NCBI GenBank assembly: GCA_025331125.1
Contig: JAOALB010000039.1
Location: forward strand, 124,001-188,000
Direction of reading: 5' to 3'
DNA length: 64,000 nt
Source: Mycogone perniciosa
Taxonomy: Eukaryota; Ascomycota; Sordariomycetes; Hypocreales; Hypocreaceae
Shown: piece by piece, positions 24,580-35,974 of the stretch
How the letters are laid out: every line of letters starts with the position of its first letter
How positions within the stretch are numbered: position 1 is the first letter of the stretch
The notes under the pieces: model-generated
Databases searched by the model: none
What the model saw: only the letters and a program-made list of their open reading frames with translations
Told to the model about the DNA's origin: nothing
Position numbers and translations under genes: made by a program

Positions 24580-26279
24580 TCTTTATGTACGAGCTTGCTG
24601 TGAGGAGTTGATGCTTTCGTTCACACCATGAAAGAAGACGGGCAGGAACCGGCTGTTGATGACGAGTTGCATTGCGAATTCGGGCGCCAAGGGTCAATTA
24701 CGGTGTTTGGTGGAGTTGGGTTGCATTTGAAGGGTCGGACAGGAGGAAGGGATTCGGGGACTGACGCAAGACACAGCCAGTGGGCTGGAAACGGGATCGA
24801 ACTCAAACGGCGCGGGTGGGTTAAGGCATCATCATAGGCTACATGGACATTGTTGTCTGATACTTTTTTGTCGTTCCTCCTGCTATGAGCGCCTCAAGGG
24901 GGTGGGCTAGGGGGTTCTTTGGTTTGAATACGATGTATCTCACGTATAATGTACAATGAGAGGACAATATTTTCGGGTTTGGTATCTGTGAGTTCAGCTG
25001 TGACTTGGAGGCTGATGAGAGGTTGAAAGGGCGAGGCTTGTAGCTGAAAGGGAGGCTGATGTTTAGTGTCACACGACCGATGTACATGGATAATAAATAA
25101 ATACTGAACAGACCAAACACAAACCCTCTCAAGTACGAAGTACTCCACGGTTATAGGCGACTCATAAATGAGCTGTTGTTTATCAAATACCAGTGAAGCA
25201 AAGTACTATTAATAACTAAAAGAAAGGGGTCAATCAAACTCTGTTGCCGCTTATCAGCAACTATGGGTTTGTAATCAACGCCATGAAAAAAGCCACGGCT
25301 GTTGACCCATAGAGTTTCTCTTGACGTTCCCACTGTTCTTGTCTTATTTGCTCATTTATGCAAATGCAATGGTAGCCTAACTTATTGATAATATTGGACT
25401 TCTGATTAGTACATAGACTGACTGCTGTAGGCCTCTATCTCCACAATACCGATCACGCAATCGCAGAGCAGACGCTATCGAGATCTAACACCATTGCTAA
25501 TAATACTATGGGGCTAAATAGTCGGTCCCAAACAGTGGCTGTAAGCCGCCAAAGCGACGAGGACACTCGGTAAGATTTTGCACTCACTGCTGCTTATTGC
25601 CATTGATTTGATTCAGGTCCTTACCGTGTACTCCGTACGGGCTGTGGTTTCAATACTTGAGCGGAGATGACTCGAGAAGAAGACTGGGTTACACTACGGA
25701 GTACCATCAGGTTACATTACTCTGTAAAGAGTTTCCTTCTTGGGACTGTAGCCCATTATCGTTGATCTTCGGGACTCGCTTCCACACCCACTCTTCCATA
25801 TTCTCTCCCGGAAGTCGGTCGTCTACTCCACACGTTGAGCTAAATTCGGTCCATCGCTGGATGAGAAGTGAGGGCGGTTAAATAAATACTAATGTGACGT
25901 CTGGTGGATTGTCTGTTTCTTCCCCTTTTTACACATGTGGGTTTGTCTGTAGACTACTATCACGGCACTGCTTGAGTCCTATCCACCATCTTTGATTGCA
26001 GAAGTATACTACGGATATATATCATTGGGAGTATATTCATCGTTGGTTTGTTCATTGTATCCATCGAGCGGTATATGTACTTCGTTGTCGGTATTTGAGG
26101 TTACATCACTCGCCATCCTCCAAGAAGCCCCCAGCCAGGAAATAGATCTACGAACACGACCACATCTAGGCCACAACCCCCCTTCAACAGCAACTTGTCC
26201 AGACATTGAGCGCCATTCCAGGAAGCTTGAACTGCTTCACTTCACCCCGTCTCTTACGACTCCTTGTATTTCTTCCATC
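24580..26279. other. intergenic region upstream of choline sulfatase
   Basis: About 1.7 kb holding the IQGAP 3' end and the sulfatase promoter. TACTCCGTAC at 25629-25638 and TACGGAGTAC at 25695-25704 lie about 600 bp before the sulfatase. The sulfatase frame is open upstream of its ATG back to about 25992 but contains no earlier ATG. No other gene is supported. Confidence 0.55.
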
Positions 26280-28109
26280 ATGGCTCCCGATCTCAACACC
26301 CTCCCGCCTTCGGCAGCTCACCCTGCCACCAGCAACCAGGACTCGAAGCCAAACATCCTGTATATCATGGCCGACCAGCTCGCCGCTCCGCAGCTCAAGA
26401 TGTACAACCCAGAATCCCAGATCAAGACCCCCAACCTGGACCGTCTGGCTGCATCTTCAGTGCAGTTCGATTCAGCCTACTGCCCATCGCCGCTCTGCGC
26501 CCCATCTCGGATGAGCATGATCTCGGGACTCTTGCCCATGAAGATTGGCGCTTATGATAACGCCTCTCAGATCAACTCCGAGGTGCCTACTTATGCTCAT
26601 TATCTTCGCTCCAAGGGCTATCATACCGCTCTCGCGGGCAAGATGCATTTCGTGGGGGATCAGCTTCATGGCTACGAACAGCGTCTGACGAGCGATATCT
26701 ATCCGGGCGATTTTGGATGGGTTGTGAACTGGGATGAGCCTGATACTCGTCTTGAGTGGTATCACAACGCTAGCTCTATCCTTCAGGCTGGACCCTGTGG
26801 TCGCAGCAATCAGCTAGACTACGATGAAGAGGTTATGTATCGCAGCACGCAGTATCTATGGGATCATGTCCGTGAGGGACCGAATAAGCGACCATTTTGT
26901 TTGACGGTAAGTGTTGAGAGGAACATAAGGGGCGCTGAGTTATGGCGAGGAGCAAACCGAATGTAATGTCACTTTCATTCAGGGGAAATAACTGACAATG
27001 GATTTTCCCGCTAGGTTTCTCTCACACATCCTCATGACCCATACACCATCACCAAGAAGTACTGGAATCTCTACGAAGATGTGGATATTGCCCTGCCCAA
27101 GGTCCGGATTCCCAAGGAGGAGTTGGACACACACAGCAAGCGCCTGATGCGGGTCTGCGACCTGTGGGATCAGGATTTTACTGACGAGCAGATCAAGAGG
27201 GCTAAGAGGGCCTACTATGGGTCGGTGAGCTACGTTGACGACTGCATCGGCAAGCTTCTCGAGACCCTTGAGGACGCAGGCCTGGCGGAGAATACTATCG
27301 TCATCTTTAGCGGCGACCATGGCGATATGCTGGGGGAGCGCGGCCTTTGGTACAAGATGAGCTATTTCGAGTCCTCGGTTCGCGTACCTATGCTGGTCCA
27401 CTACCCTCCATGGTTTAAGCCTCATCGAGTCTCGGAGAATGTCTCAACGCTCGACCTGTTGCCCACAATTTGCGATCTGATTGGCACCAAGCCTGCGCCG
27501 TATCTCCCCATGGACGGCGTAAGCATGATGCCTCACTTGCTGGGTAAAGAGGGCGGCGGAGACACTGTTTTTGCCGAGTACACCGGCGAAGGAACTGTTC
27601 GTCCCATGATGATGATTCGACGGGGGCCCTGGAAGTACATCACTTGCCCGGCAGACGAGCCGCAGTTCTTCAACCTGGAGAAGGACCCGTTGGAGCTAGA
27701 CAACTTGGCGCGTTTCGTCAAGCTGGAGCCTCGGACTGAGTACGAGAGGGAAGCGAAGGCAATATTCGAGAGGTTCGATGCCGAAGCCAAAGCGAAATGG
27801 GACTTTAGAGCCATCACGGAAAAGGTCCTTCAGTCGCAACGAAGTCGCCAGGTGGTGTGGGATGCGCTGAAGACGGGAGTATTTACGAGCTGGGATTATG
27901 ATCCTATGGATGATGGCAGGCAGAAGTAAGTCTGCCCAAAGCAAAGATAATAGAGGAAGAGAACATACAGGGAGGTACTGACATGTGGTTACAGATATAT
28001 CCGCTCTAACATTCCTCTTGATGACCTGGAGAGGCGCGCGAGGTACCCGATTGTCGATACCTATGGGCAAGAGGTTTCGAAAACGGTGAATTCGACTCGG
28101 GGAGGTTAA
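26280..28109 (+). CDS. choline sulfatase
   Basis: Hydrolyses choline-O-sulfate to choline and sulfate, letting fungi use this ester as a store of sulfur and a source of choline. Three exons, 26280-26906, 27015-27925 and 27995-28109, introns of 108 and 69 bp; predicted 550 residues. The N-terminus has PNILYIMADQLAAP, the metal-binding strand with the Asp-Gln typical of choline sulfatases. The active-site C73-A-P-S-R77 fits the C-x-P-S-R signature in which Cys is converted to formylglycine. GDHGDMLGERGLWYKMSYFE carries further metal-site residues, and the C-terminal segment (WDYDPMDDGRQKYIRSN) matches the choline-sulfatase C-terminal domain. No signal peptide, so cytosolic, as expected. In fungi such genes are often under sulfur control; no site for this was verified here. 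Confidence 0.93.
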
Positions 28110-28605
28110 GGCATCGCTTGGATTGTTCAATTTTTGATGAATTTCTATATAAGTATAGCAGGCCGCGGAAATATCAGAGAGATTGAACATGGCATGCATC
28201 TGAATCGTAGTGAAGATGGCCGAGTGATGGACAGAGTTCCAGCTCAGAGGATTATCCATAATATTCAATGAAGATCTAGATGAAAGAGAGCGATGATTAA
28301 AAATGTAACAGAGATAATGATACATCTGTATGAAAAGGCAGAACAGTATTAATATTGGGTTGACATCTTTGCAGAAGAGAGATGTGAATGCAAAATACTG
28401 CCCCACTTTATACTAGTAATTGATAGAAATCGCCCCGCGACAGCGCGTCTCCCATTTCAGTTATCGCTTCCAATCTTCACATCTTTCACATCTTTCAAAT
28501 CGCCGAATTGAACCGACTCCTCAACACGCAAAACCCTAGCCCAGGTGCTTTGTAGAAAGAAGCACCGATAGGAGGCGGAGTGGGCGTGCGCGTGTGTGCA
28601 GCAAG
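28110..28605. other. intergenic region between choline sulfatase and MED8
   Basis: About 500 bp with the sulfatase 3' end and the short MED8 promoter. Nothing else recognisable. Confidence 0.6.
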
Positions 28606-29425
28606 ATGGCCGCGCTGGGACTGGATGACGATGAGCTCAAGGCTGTCGAGCAGACGCTGTCCAAGGTGGCGCAGCTCTCAAGCAGCATCCAGAGCTTGAA
28701 GATTGATATCATAAAGAGCAATCCGCTCCCCCATCCGTACGTCTAGCCGTACGTCACTCAATCAATGGACAGTTGGCTAACCTAACTGCCTACTCTACAG
28801 TTCCTCACTCCAGGCTTCCGCGCAGATCCTCCAGCGAAACCTCCAAACCGTACTCGACAGCTTAAGCGAGAACGCCGAGCTCTTCTCGCGCATCGCGATA
28901 CATCCCTCTACAAACTACCCCGGTCGTACGCAGGAGGGTGTCCTGACGCAGCTATTACGAAAGAAGCTCGAGCCAGACGTGGAGGAGCTCGTCGCCCAGG
29001 GCCAGGAGACCGCGAGACTAGCCACGCCAGAGGGGATTAATGAGCTACAAGGCATATGGGATGAGTTGCGCGAGTGGACTCATGGACGGATTGCGGCATA
29101 CGTGCGGGATGAGGCGGGCGATGTGTATACCAAGGAGGAGAGGGAGATGGGCATCGACAAAGTGCGGACGGGGTTAAAGAAGGGCCTAGATGAGGAGAGT
29201 GATGAAGAGGAGGAAGATGAAGAAGATAATGAGGATGGGACCGAGGGGGGAAATGGAGCGGATGGCCAGGCGAAGGCACCGTTTGTGAGGGGCCCGGAGC
29301 CAGAGACGCTGTTATGGTTTGCGGCGAGGGGGGACTTTGACGTTCCACGGAACGTTGAGTATGAGCGCAAAGTCGGGGTGAAAAGGGGTTACGAGGGCGT
29401 CAATATACCGCCTGAGTCGATGTAG
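28606..29425 (+). CDS. med8: Mediator complex subunit 8
   Basis: Subunit of the Mediator head module, which links gene-specific activators to RNA polymerase II. Two exons, 28606-28736 and 28801-29425; the 64-bp intron (GTACGT...CTACAG, with CTAAC branch sites) splits a proline codon. Predicted 251 residues. The N-terminus, LDDDELKAVEQTLSKVAQLS followed by SSIQSLKIDI and NPLPHPSSLQ, is the MED8 signature helix region. LELFSRIAIHP-like sequence (AELFSRIAIHPSTNYPGRTQ) and LLRKKLEPDVEELV follow, and a long acidic stretch (DEESDEEEEDEEDNED) lies near residue 190. C-terminal RGYEGVNIPPESM is unremarkable. Nuclear protein by function. Confidence 0.88.
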
Positions 29426-30028
29426 GCAGCTGGCCCGCCTTAGTGGGCGATATTCGATGACGACGATGACGACGGCGACGAGAACGACACTGAATATGAT
29501 AACCGAGGGGGATATACCCGCGAGATGGCAAGTCTTGCGAATGAACGGCAATATTTGAGCGAAGCCTAACTAATAAAGGGCAATGGTATACAATCATTAC
29601 GGGATATGGAGCAATGACCTTTGGGAAAACATGACGGACTCCCTAAAATAGGTTCTTGCATAATTATATTCCAACCATCAAGCATCTATGGGAACGGATG
29701 TCTAATATGAAACTAGCTCAACATACTGAGAGATCCCCGCATTGCGTTTCTGGTAATAACTTGATACAATTCAGCCCAACGGGCCGAAGGATGCGGTGGC
29801 GTCCAATATTGGAATGGTTTCAATCTGAATGGACGACTAGCAAACCATATTCAGATGATGACGCCCCGCAACTTTGCACTTCATGGCCAAACTGGGCAAT
29901 CTCCTGTGGCCTCGAATACGAGATGATGTGGTATTTATCTCCATCTCCAAGAACTCGAGACTCGCGGTCGCCATCAAAGCCACGGCTCTGAGTTTGCTTG
30001 AGTCCTGAAAAGCACAGTACGACCTGGG
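29426..30028. other. intergenic region between MED8 and the 2EXR-like gene
   Basis: About 600 bp between two genes on the same strand. Open frames at 29656-29991 (+) and 29837-30193 (-) overlap each other and have no recognisable domain; I treat them as chance. Confidence 0.55.
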
Positions 30029-30895
30029 ATGGAAGTTGAAACAGCATGCGATGTGTTGCCGGCGAGCGATTACTTCCGGAGACCTGAGAATGGTATCTCC
30101 GAAAGGTCTCACGAGGAGGTCGAGGCTGGTTCCTGTTCTCGCCTCTTGTCCTTGCCGCCTGAAGTACGACTCCGTATATACCATTGGGTCCATCTCATGA
30201 ACCCAATTCGGTACAAGGAGCCAATTTCAGGATATCCTGTCCCCCTTCACTGTCGATACGTCCTCCAACCAATCCGTCTCCAAGGAAATATCGAGAACGA
30301 GATAATAGCTGATCCTTGCCATACCCCATCACGACTCCTCAGCCCGGACCGGCCATTCGCAGGACTCCCCACGGCACTCCTCCGCACTTGCAAGAAAATC
30401 TACCACGAAGCACGAACACTCCCCTTTGCAACCAACGAGTTTGTCTACCCCAACTGGTTCTCCTCCGGGCTCTATACCGCAGCCGCCGCAACCAGTGCGC
30501 AGCGCCCGTGGCAGCGCAACGCGGTGCGCTACGTACGACTCGAAGTACAGGCGCAGGACCTGCGCAACCCGGCGGCGCTGGAGAGGTGGATGGAGCTGTG
30601 TGGTCACGGATCGGCGTGGGCCGAGGAGTTACGGGGGCTCCGGCTTAAAATTGTGGGGCGTGTCGGACCCGACTCGGAGGCCGGTGCGGACAAGGATGGG
30701 CTGCTGGATGCGGCGAGGGGATGGGCTGAGGGCGCTGGGCTGACAGGGATGCGTAAGCTAGAGAGGCTGGAGATTGAGCTGGACAAGATGGCGTGGGAAA
30801 GGGGCCAGAAGCTGGCGTGGTGTGAGGAGTTGCAGAATGTGATACGGGATATGGGTTTGGCAGTGGAGGTTGGGTGTATGGAGAGAGTGGTGTAA
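30029..30895 (+). CDS. 2EXR/F-box-like fungal protein of unknown function
   Basis: Single-exon frame of 288 residues. After a variable N-terminus comes SRLLSLPPEVRLRIYHWVHL (about 37-56), the short F-box-like helix pair found in the large fungal family of 2EXR/DUF7730 proteins. Then PTALLRTCKKIYHEARTLPF (about 112-131), the second hallmark, followed by FATNEFVYPNWF. The remainder, including VRYVRLEVQ, fits the mixed alpha-beta continuation. Roles of this family are largely unknown; ubiquitin-ligase adaptor activity is only an inference from the F-box resemblance. The 3' half is GC-rich and open in several frames, but only this one shows the family motifs. Confidence 0.75.
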   Translation: MEVETACDVLPASDYFRRPENGISERSHEEVEAGSCSRLLSLPPEVRLRIYHWVHLMNPIRYKEPISGYPVPLHCRYVLQPIRLQGNIENEIIADPCHTPSRLLSPDRPFAGLPTALLRTCKKIYHEARTLPFATNEFVYPNWFSSGLYTAAAATSAQRPWQRNAVRYVRLEVQAQDLRNPAALERWMELCGHGSAWAEELRGLRLKIVGRVGPDSEAGADKDGLLDAARGWAEGAGLTGMRKLERLEIELDKMAWERGQKLAWCEELQNVIRDMGLAVEVGCMERVV

Positions 30896-32473
30896 GCATC
30901 AGATCTACCAACAATCATTACGAGCGAGAGCCGTAAGAAATATCACACGGGAGTACTCCGTACCTATTTTGTCGAGGGGGAATCGGCGCTCCAAACACAC
31001 ACACACACACACACACACCAACAACAACCAGAATAGAGCGCGGGAACCGCGCTCTTGACAGAACCACGAAGCCGTAGTTGGGTAATATAGGGACTAAAAG
31101 ATACTGCGAATCATTTGATCATGATGTCTGCAGTCGAAAGCAACCAACGGTTACCTCTTTACGCCTTAACGGCTGTGAAATCACAGGTAGGGTAATGTAT
31201 TGAGGGAGAACGCGGGTTGGTTGTTATTAAACTAGGTCTATCTGTTTATCTTTATAGTCTTATGCCTCCCCAATCTAGTAGTTGCTTAAATAAGCAACCG
31301 ACTTTTCTTGGGTAAGCTAGTAAAAAGGAGTGCAAGTGTATTGGGTATGTCAGTTACCCCCGACAAACTATCATCTGCCTCCTGGCCAGCCCTATTCCGG
31401 GACTAGGGTTGGTAGTGTTATCCTTCGGTCCGTCGGATATCAAAATATTTGGAATTAGAGTTATTAAATGGGGTCTTGACTTGGAAATCTCGGATACGAC
31501 TTGTGAGTACGAAGTACGAGGACTACGGAGTATTATCACTACTAATCAATTGCCTGAAACCGGGCCTAATGTCGGTGCTCTATGTCTTCGTAACATCTTA
31601 CAAATCGAGAAAAATGGGCAAAATATATGCTAAGAAAGAGCCCACCAACCAATGCCAGGCCGTGGAATTCACCATCTCGTAATTGTCTGTCTTGCAGCCA
31701 CGAAACTTGCAAAATGAAGGCGTAGAGTCGCTGCTGCTAGTAGATATTGTGCGTAAGAGGAGACTTGTAGACCGAAAGAGCCGAATACTCCGTACAATGT
31801 CCATCCACTGAAGAAGAGAAAGACGAATCCACTCAATTCAACTGATTGATTGATTGATTAATCAACGAGGCCCAAGTACGGAGTAAGTAAACAGCTTTTC
31901 ACACTCGAATGATTATTTATTTTCATGTGATTTCGCGCGACTGCCGTTGATTCATGAGTCACGGAACGCCTCCGCTATGGACGTTACTGACTCTCTGTCT
32001 CTTCTTCCTGTTCTGCCCCTCCTTTTGTCCTCCACCACTCAATTTTTATGAATCATCACGCCTCTGAGCAAAGACTGGTCTACACAATTAGTTATACGAG
32101 CCTCTCTTTAGGACTTCTTCTAACTCCAATTTCTCCCCAGTTGTCTATCCCATGCCAGCGGAGCCGATTGCTACCAAAGACGGCACTGGATCCATTAAAA
32201 GCCGCAATAGCCGGAGGTTCGCTGCATCCTTGCTGCACATCATTACTATTTGTCTTTGATGTCACAGTGCCGACCTCGGTAGTATCCGTGCCTGGTCTAC
32301 TATACACCTACACATATTGGGAGACTCAGTTGTCATTATGTTTGGGGGAAATTGAATAAATTGGGCTCGCCATCTCTGTTTCTTAAAGCCCTCGTCCTTC
32401 ACTCCCTTCACGCCTCTCGACTGCTCAATCTATCACCAATATACTCTCTCACCATTCCTCACCATTCCTCACT
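30896..32473. other. intergenic region with microsatellites and palindromic motifs
   Basis: About 1.6 kb upstream of the GFA gene. Holds a (AC)12 run, a TGAT tetranucleotide run at 31843-31860, and motif copies at 30954-30963, 31524-31532, 31786-31795 and 31877-31885. No supported gene. Confidence 0.6.
30995..31018. repeat. (AC)12 dinucleotide microsatellite
   Basis: Twelve uninterrupted AC units about 100 bp downstream of the 2EXR-like stop codon. Confidence 0.9.
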
Positions 32474-33169
32474 ATGGACGCACGATGCCAATGCGGGTCC
32501 GTCACCTTCAAGACGCCTTTACCTAAGCCTCTCGCCTTGTACATATGCCACTGCCAGGAGTGTAGGAGGCAGACAGGCTCTGCCTTTGGTGCCTCGGCCA
32601 TTTTCCCCCAGTTCAAGCTTCCGGAGACGGATCTACTCAGTTGCTACACGTAAGTCGCACCACTGATTCTAGGGTGAAGAGGGAAGTATAAGAGAATCAA
32701 GCAAACTCGTGAGGCTAACGTGGATTCACTGCCTCCCCAGACGGCCAACGCCAACAGGCCAGACGCTTTATTGGTATGTCTCCGTTGGTTGAGCGCATCT
32801 ATAGATCGCAAAAACGGGGGACGACATAATCAATAGTCCCGTATGGCTGATGAGGGTTTTGTGCGTAGCTACTTCTGCCGCAATTGCGGAACCAGGCTCG
32901 TCCACATGACACCGGTATGTACCCCCATCTTGCTTAGCACATTTCCCACTGACTCTTTGGTTTCTTTCTTTCTCTCTCTCAAGACGAAGACTGTTGTGTC
33001 TGTCAAGGCGGGCAGTCTCGAAGGCCTGGACTGGAGTAATGCCATTCACATCTGGACCAAGACCGCCATGGTGCCTATCCCGGAGGGCGCCGAGACCCAT
33101 GACGAGACTGTGGACGTACGCTACAGCCAGGCTCAGGAGCTGCTGGACCAGTCAGACTTTCCAATCTAA
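32474..33169 (+). CDS. GFA-domain (glutathione-dependent formaldehyde-activating-like) zinc protein
   Basis: Small cytosolic zinc protein of the GFA/CENP-V family; some members handle glutathione-hydroxymethyl adducts, but most fungal ones are uncharacterised. Four exons, 32474-32649, 32741-32773, 32869-32914 and 32984-33169; predicted 146 residues. Zinc ligands are visible: C5-x-C7 (ARCQCGSVTF), C25-x-C27-x2-C30 (CHCQECRRQTGSAFG) and C73-x2-C76 (YFCRNCGTRLVH). The third exon's acceptor (GTGCGTAG) was chosen because it gives TLYCYFCRNCG, the family sequence; two nearer AG sites break frame or insert unrelated residues. The C-terminal part (VSVKAGSLEGLDW, IHIWTKTAMVPIPEGAE) is typical of the fungal subgroup. 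Convergent with the DUF1295 gene. Confidence 0.85.
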
Positions 33170-33572
33170 TGTTGGGAAATGCGTACGCGTGCGTCGCTGA
33201 ATGTGTGATAGGGAGGGAATACATGTGTTATGACTGTGGGTCCACCACTTGACAACTGTCAGACCACAAATCCAGCAAAAGTGAAGCTCCACACTATATG
33301 CGTGGATAATTGACCTTATAATATGCCATGTGGCAACAATGATGGTGATATATTGTAACATAGCGGGTTATTCTTGTCTTGTCATGGTTGGCAAGGCTAT
33401 ATGTTGCCGGGGTTTTGGTTTCACAATTGATTAAACAGGTCCAACACATTGGGGAGCAGCATAGGAATGCAGGGGCCTAATGATTATTGCGTACTCCGTA
33501 TTGTCGTATAATATACAAACACGAACATGTGTTTCGGATCTCATTATGGAATAGTAATCACTAAACAAGTCT
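33170..33572. other. convergent 3' intergenic region
   Basis: About 400 bp between the GFA gene and the DUF1295 gene, with one motif copy TACTCCGTA at 33492-33500. No gene seen. Confidence 0.65.
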
Positions 33573-34721
33573 CTACTCACCGTGCGGTCCACTGTCATCC
33601 CCTGTGTCGGTTGATTCGTCTTGATACTCTGGGTGCTCCCGGCCCCTTTGCTGTGCCGCATCCGAGTGCTTGACCGGGTCAAATACATACACGGGAAACT
33701 CGAGAAACACGGTTCTTTTGAGAAACACGGGCATTTTCTCGTACAGTTGTGGAGGAAACGGAATGAGGATACTAGTCCGGTCCAACCACCGCTTGTACCC
33801 CTCCCAGTTATTGCCCTGTTCATATCGTGCCTTGGCCTTGGGCCGCTCTGAAAGGGGCAGGCCGGAGACGAACATGAGCAGAAGGGTAAGCAGTATGGAG
33901 CCTATTATGGTCGCGTAGAGAGCCTTGAAGGCTTGTCCACGGACATGGCCATCCGCTGCGGGGGAGACGGCAATCATGTAGATGGCTGTGGTTTATTCAT
34001 TAGTCCTGGTTTCCCCACTCGGCCATTGCCTGGCTGATATGACAACGAACTTACAGAACTGGATGAGAATCTCCCCGAAGTAGTTGGGATGCCGCGAGAT
34101 GGCAAACAAGCCCTTGTCGCAAACCGCCTTGCCATCGTGGGTGCTTCGGAACCTATACCTTTGCGCATCACTCACAGTCTCCATAAACAAGCCGACGACA
34201 TACAGCACCACGCCCGCAATGTCTCTTCCAGCGCCAAAGTCGTGCTGCGGATAGCGCGTTACAGCGGGAGAATTAAGCACCGTAACAGGCAGGGAGACTG
34301 TCCACACCCAGAGCATCTGAAAGATCCAGAAGCCGAGAAAGGGGAAGAACTTGTCGCGCATGTCGTCGAAGCGGTCATCTTTCCCGGTTTTGAGGACGCG
34401 GAAGAGTAAGAAGGCAGAGAGGCGTAGGGCCCATATGATGAGGAAGACGGAGGCGACGAATTGGCGGGTGTGGTGGTGGCCACTGAGTGAGAGGGTGATG
34501 ATGGCGAGGATGGCGAAGTTGGTGCCTCCGGCAAAGTCTACCACATATGTTAATGAGTTGGGTTCGTTGGAGAGGATGAACTTATGAGAGAATGGCAGCG
34601 AACCGGTGAGTCTATCGAATTTGGAGGAGAATGCAATAGAGAAGAAGAAGAGCTGATATGCAATGGTGATGATGGCCGTGATGGCAAGATAGTAGTCGTC
34701 CAGCACATAAACTGTGGCCAT
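33573..34721 (-). CDS. DUF1295 (steroid-5-alpha-reductase-like) multi-pass membrane protein
   Basis: Two exons, 34721-34055 and 33985-33573, 69-bp intron (GTAAGT...CCACAG); predicted 359 residues. The first in-frame ATG is used (MATVYVLDDYYLAITAI). Six or more hydrophobic spans are seen, among them YYLAITAIITIAYQLFFFSI and LYATIIGSILLTLLLMFV. The DUF1295 hallmark, GLFMETVSDAQRYRFR followed by GLFAISRHPNYFGEIL, is intact; this RHPNYFGE segment is shared with isoprenylcysteine methyltransferases and steroid reductases and binds the cofactor there. The domain is interrupted by the intron right after RHPNYFGEILIQF. The tail is hydrophilic and acidic. Substrate unknown; probably ER membrane. Confidence 0.85.
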
Positions 34722-35974
34722 CTGAACTTTCAAGCCCGATTAATCTGCTGCGTGAAATTGTAGTACTCGGAATAATATCAGATAAGATGTCTATGACTCT
34801 ATTGCAAGAGCTTCAGGCACTTCTCATTATGGACAGCGCACCGATTGTGGTGTCTGAGGGTCGAATCCATCCCGAGGTACTCTGTACGGAGTATTCAGTA
34901 ATGCTCCGTGCCGATCGGAACGGCCGCACGGAGCTCCGATGGCCAGAGTTCAATCTCTAAAAGGCGATCGTGATTCTTGATTTCGCACCGATACGAGTAT
35001 TATTATATACGATCTCTTAGCAAATAATATCAAGTAATATTTTAATATCACGCGTGCTGGCATCGGCTCATACAGCGGTTCTGACATGGAGTAGGTATCG
35101 TATCGCCACTCCTGGCTCACAGATCCAGCATATCGCCGCTCAGGGGCAAGACCACACAAACTCATCACAACGCACGAAGTACGGAGTACAGGTCACAATT
35201 CCATATTTTTTGATCCCGATTCAATTCCCCGTTATCTGTAAGTTTAGCATTGCGACTTCGGCGACACGTATTGTCTAGCCTTGGAACCACGACGAACCGC
35301 CTCTAACAGGAGTTGTCTGACTGTTGTCTCACATCCCTGTTAGATCACGCCAAGGGCATAGCATTGCTAACATAGTCTAAACCCACGACGCCACATACAG
35401 CGGCTTGAGCTTCAGATTCGCTGCCCGAATATGGGCCTTGGCAACCGCATCATCACATATGATTCACCCAAATGCGACGTCTCGGAGGGAAAGGAGGGGG
35501 CCAAACAGGCAAAAACAAAGAATGAGGCGAGGAGAGAGAGAGCGTAACGGTGGCTGTTGCATGAATGTCGTTTTACCACGAACCGCAGTAGACTGAGAAA
35601 CGAAACAATTCATGGCCTTTTGCTGCCTCACCGTCCCTTTCTGCTTTTTCTTTCTCTCTTTCTCTCTTTTTCTTTAACGGTTTCCCTCTTCGTTTGTTTC
35701 TGGAGTTCATTCTTTTAGGCTTTGTTGTCGTCATCTTGCTTTCCCGACGTTCGGGTCAACGGGCTCTGACGCTGTCTTTCTTTTTTTTCGAAGCAAAGCT
35801 TGTTGCCATTCATTCATCTTCAACGGGTTGATCCCATGTCTGCGAATTAAGACCAACGGCTGGGCTGTTGCGTAGTCACTCTCGTTCACTTTCTCTTCGG
35901 TTCAATCGTGTATATTCTTCTGGTTTCCCATCTGTTGGGTTGTGTCATCTCCTGGGACATCTACGACTCTTAGG
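34722..35974. promoter_or_regulatory. divergent promoter region with pyrimidine-rich leader
   Basis: About 1.25 kb between the DUF1295 gene (-) and the secreted-protein gene (+). Motif copies at 34878-34893 (near-palindromic TACTCTGTACGGAGTA) and 35180-35189. From about 35630 the plus strand is strongly C/T-rich (for example 35641-35676), as in many fungal 5' leaders, so the secreted-protein mRNA probably starts there. No other gene is supported. Confidence 0.55.

Noticed and set aside
32755..32868. Alternative splice acceptors for exons 2 and 3 of the GFA gene (CCAACAG and CAATAG)
   Set aside because: They shift frame or insert residues unlike the family; GTGCGTAG restores TLYCYFCRNCG.
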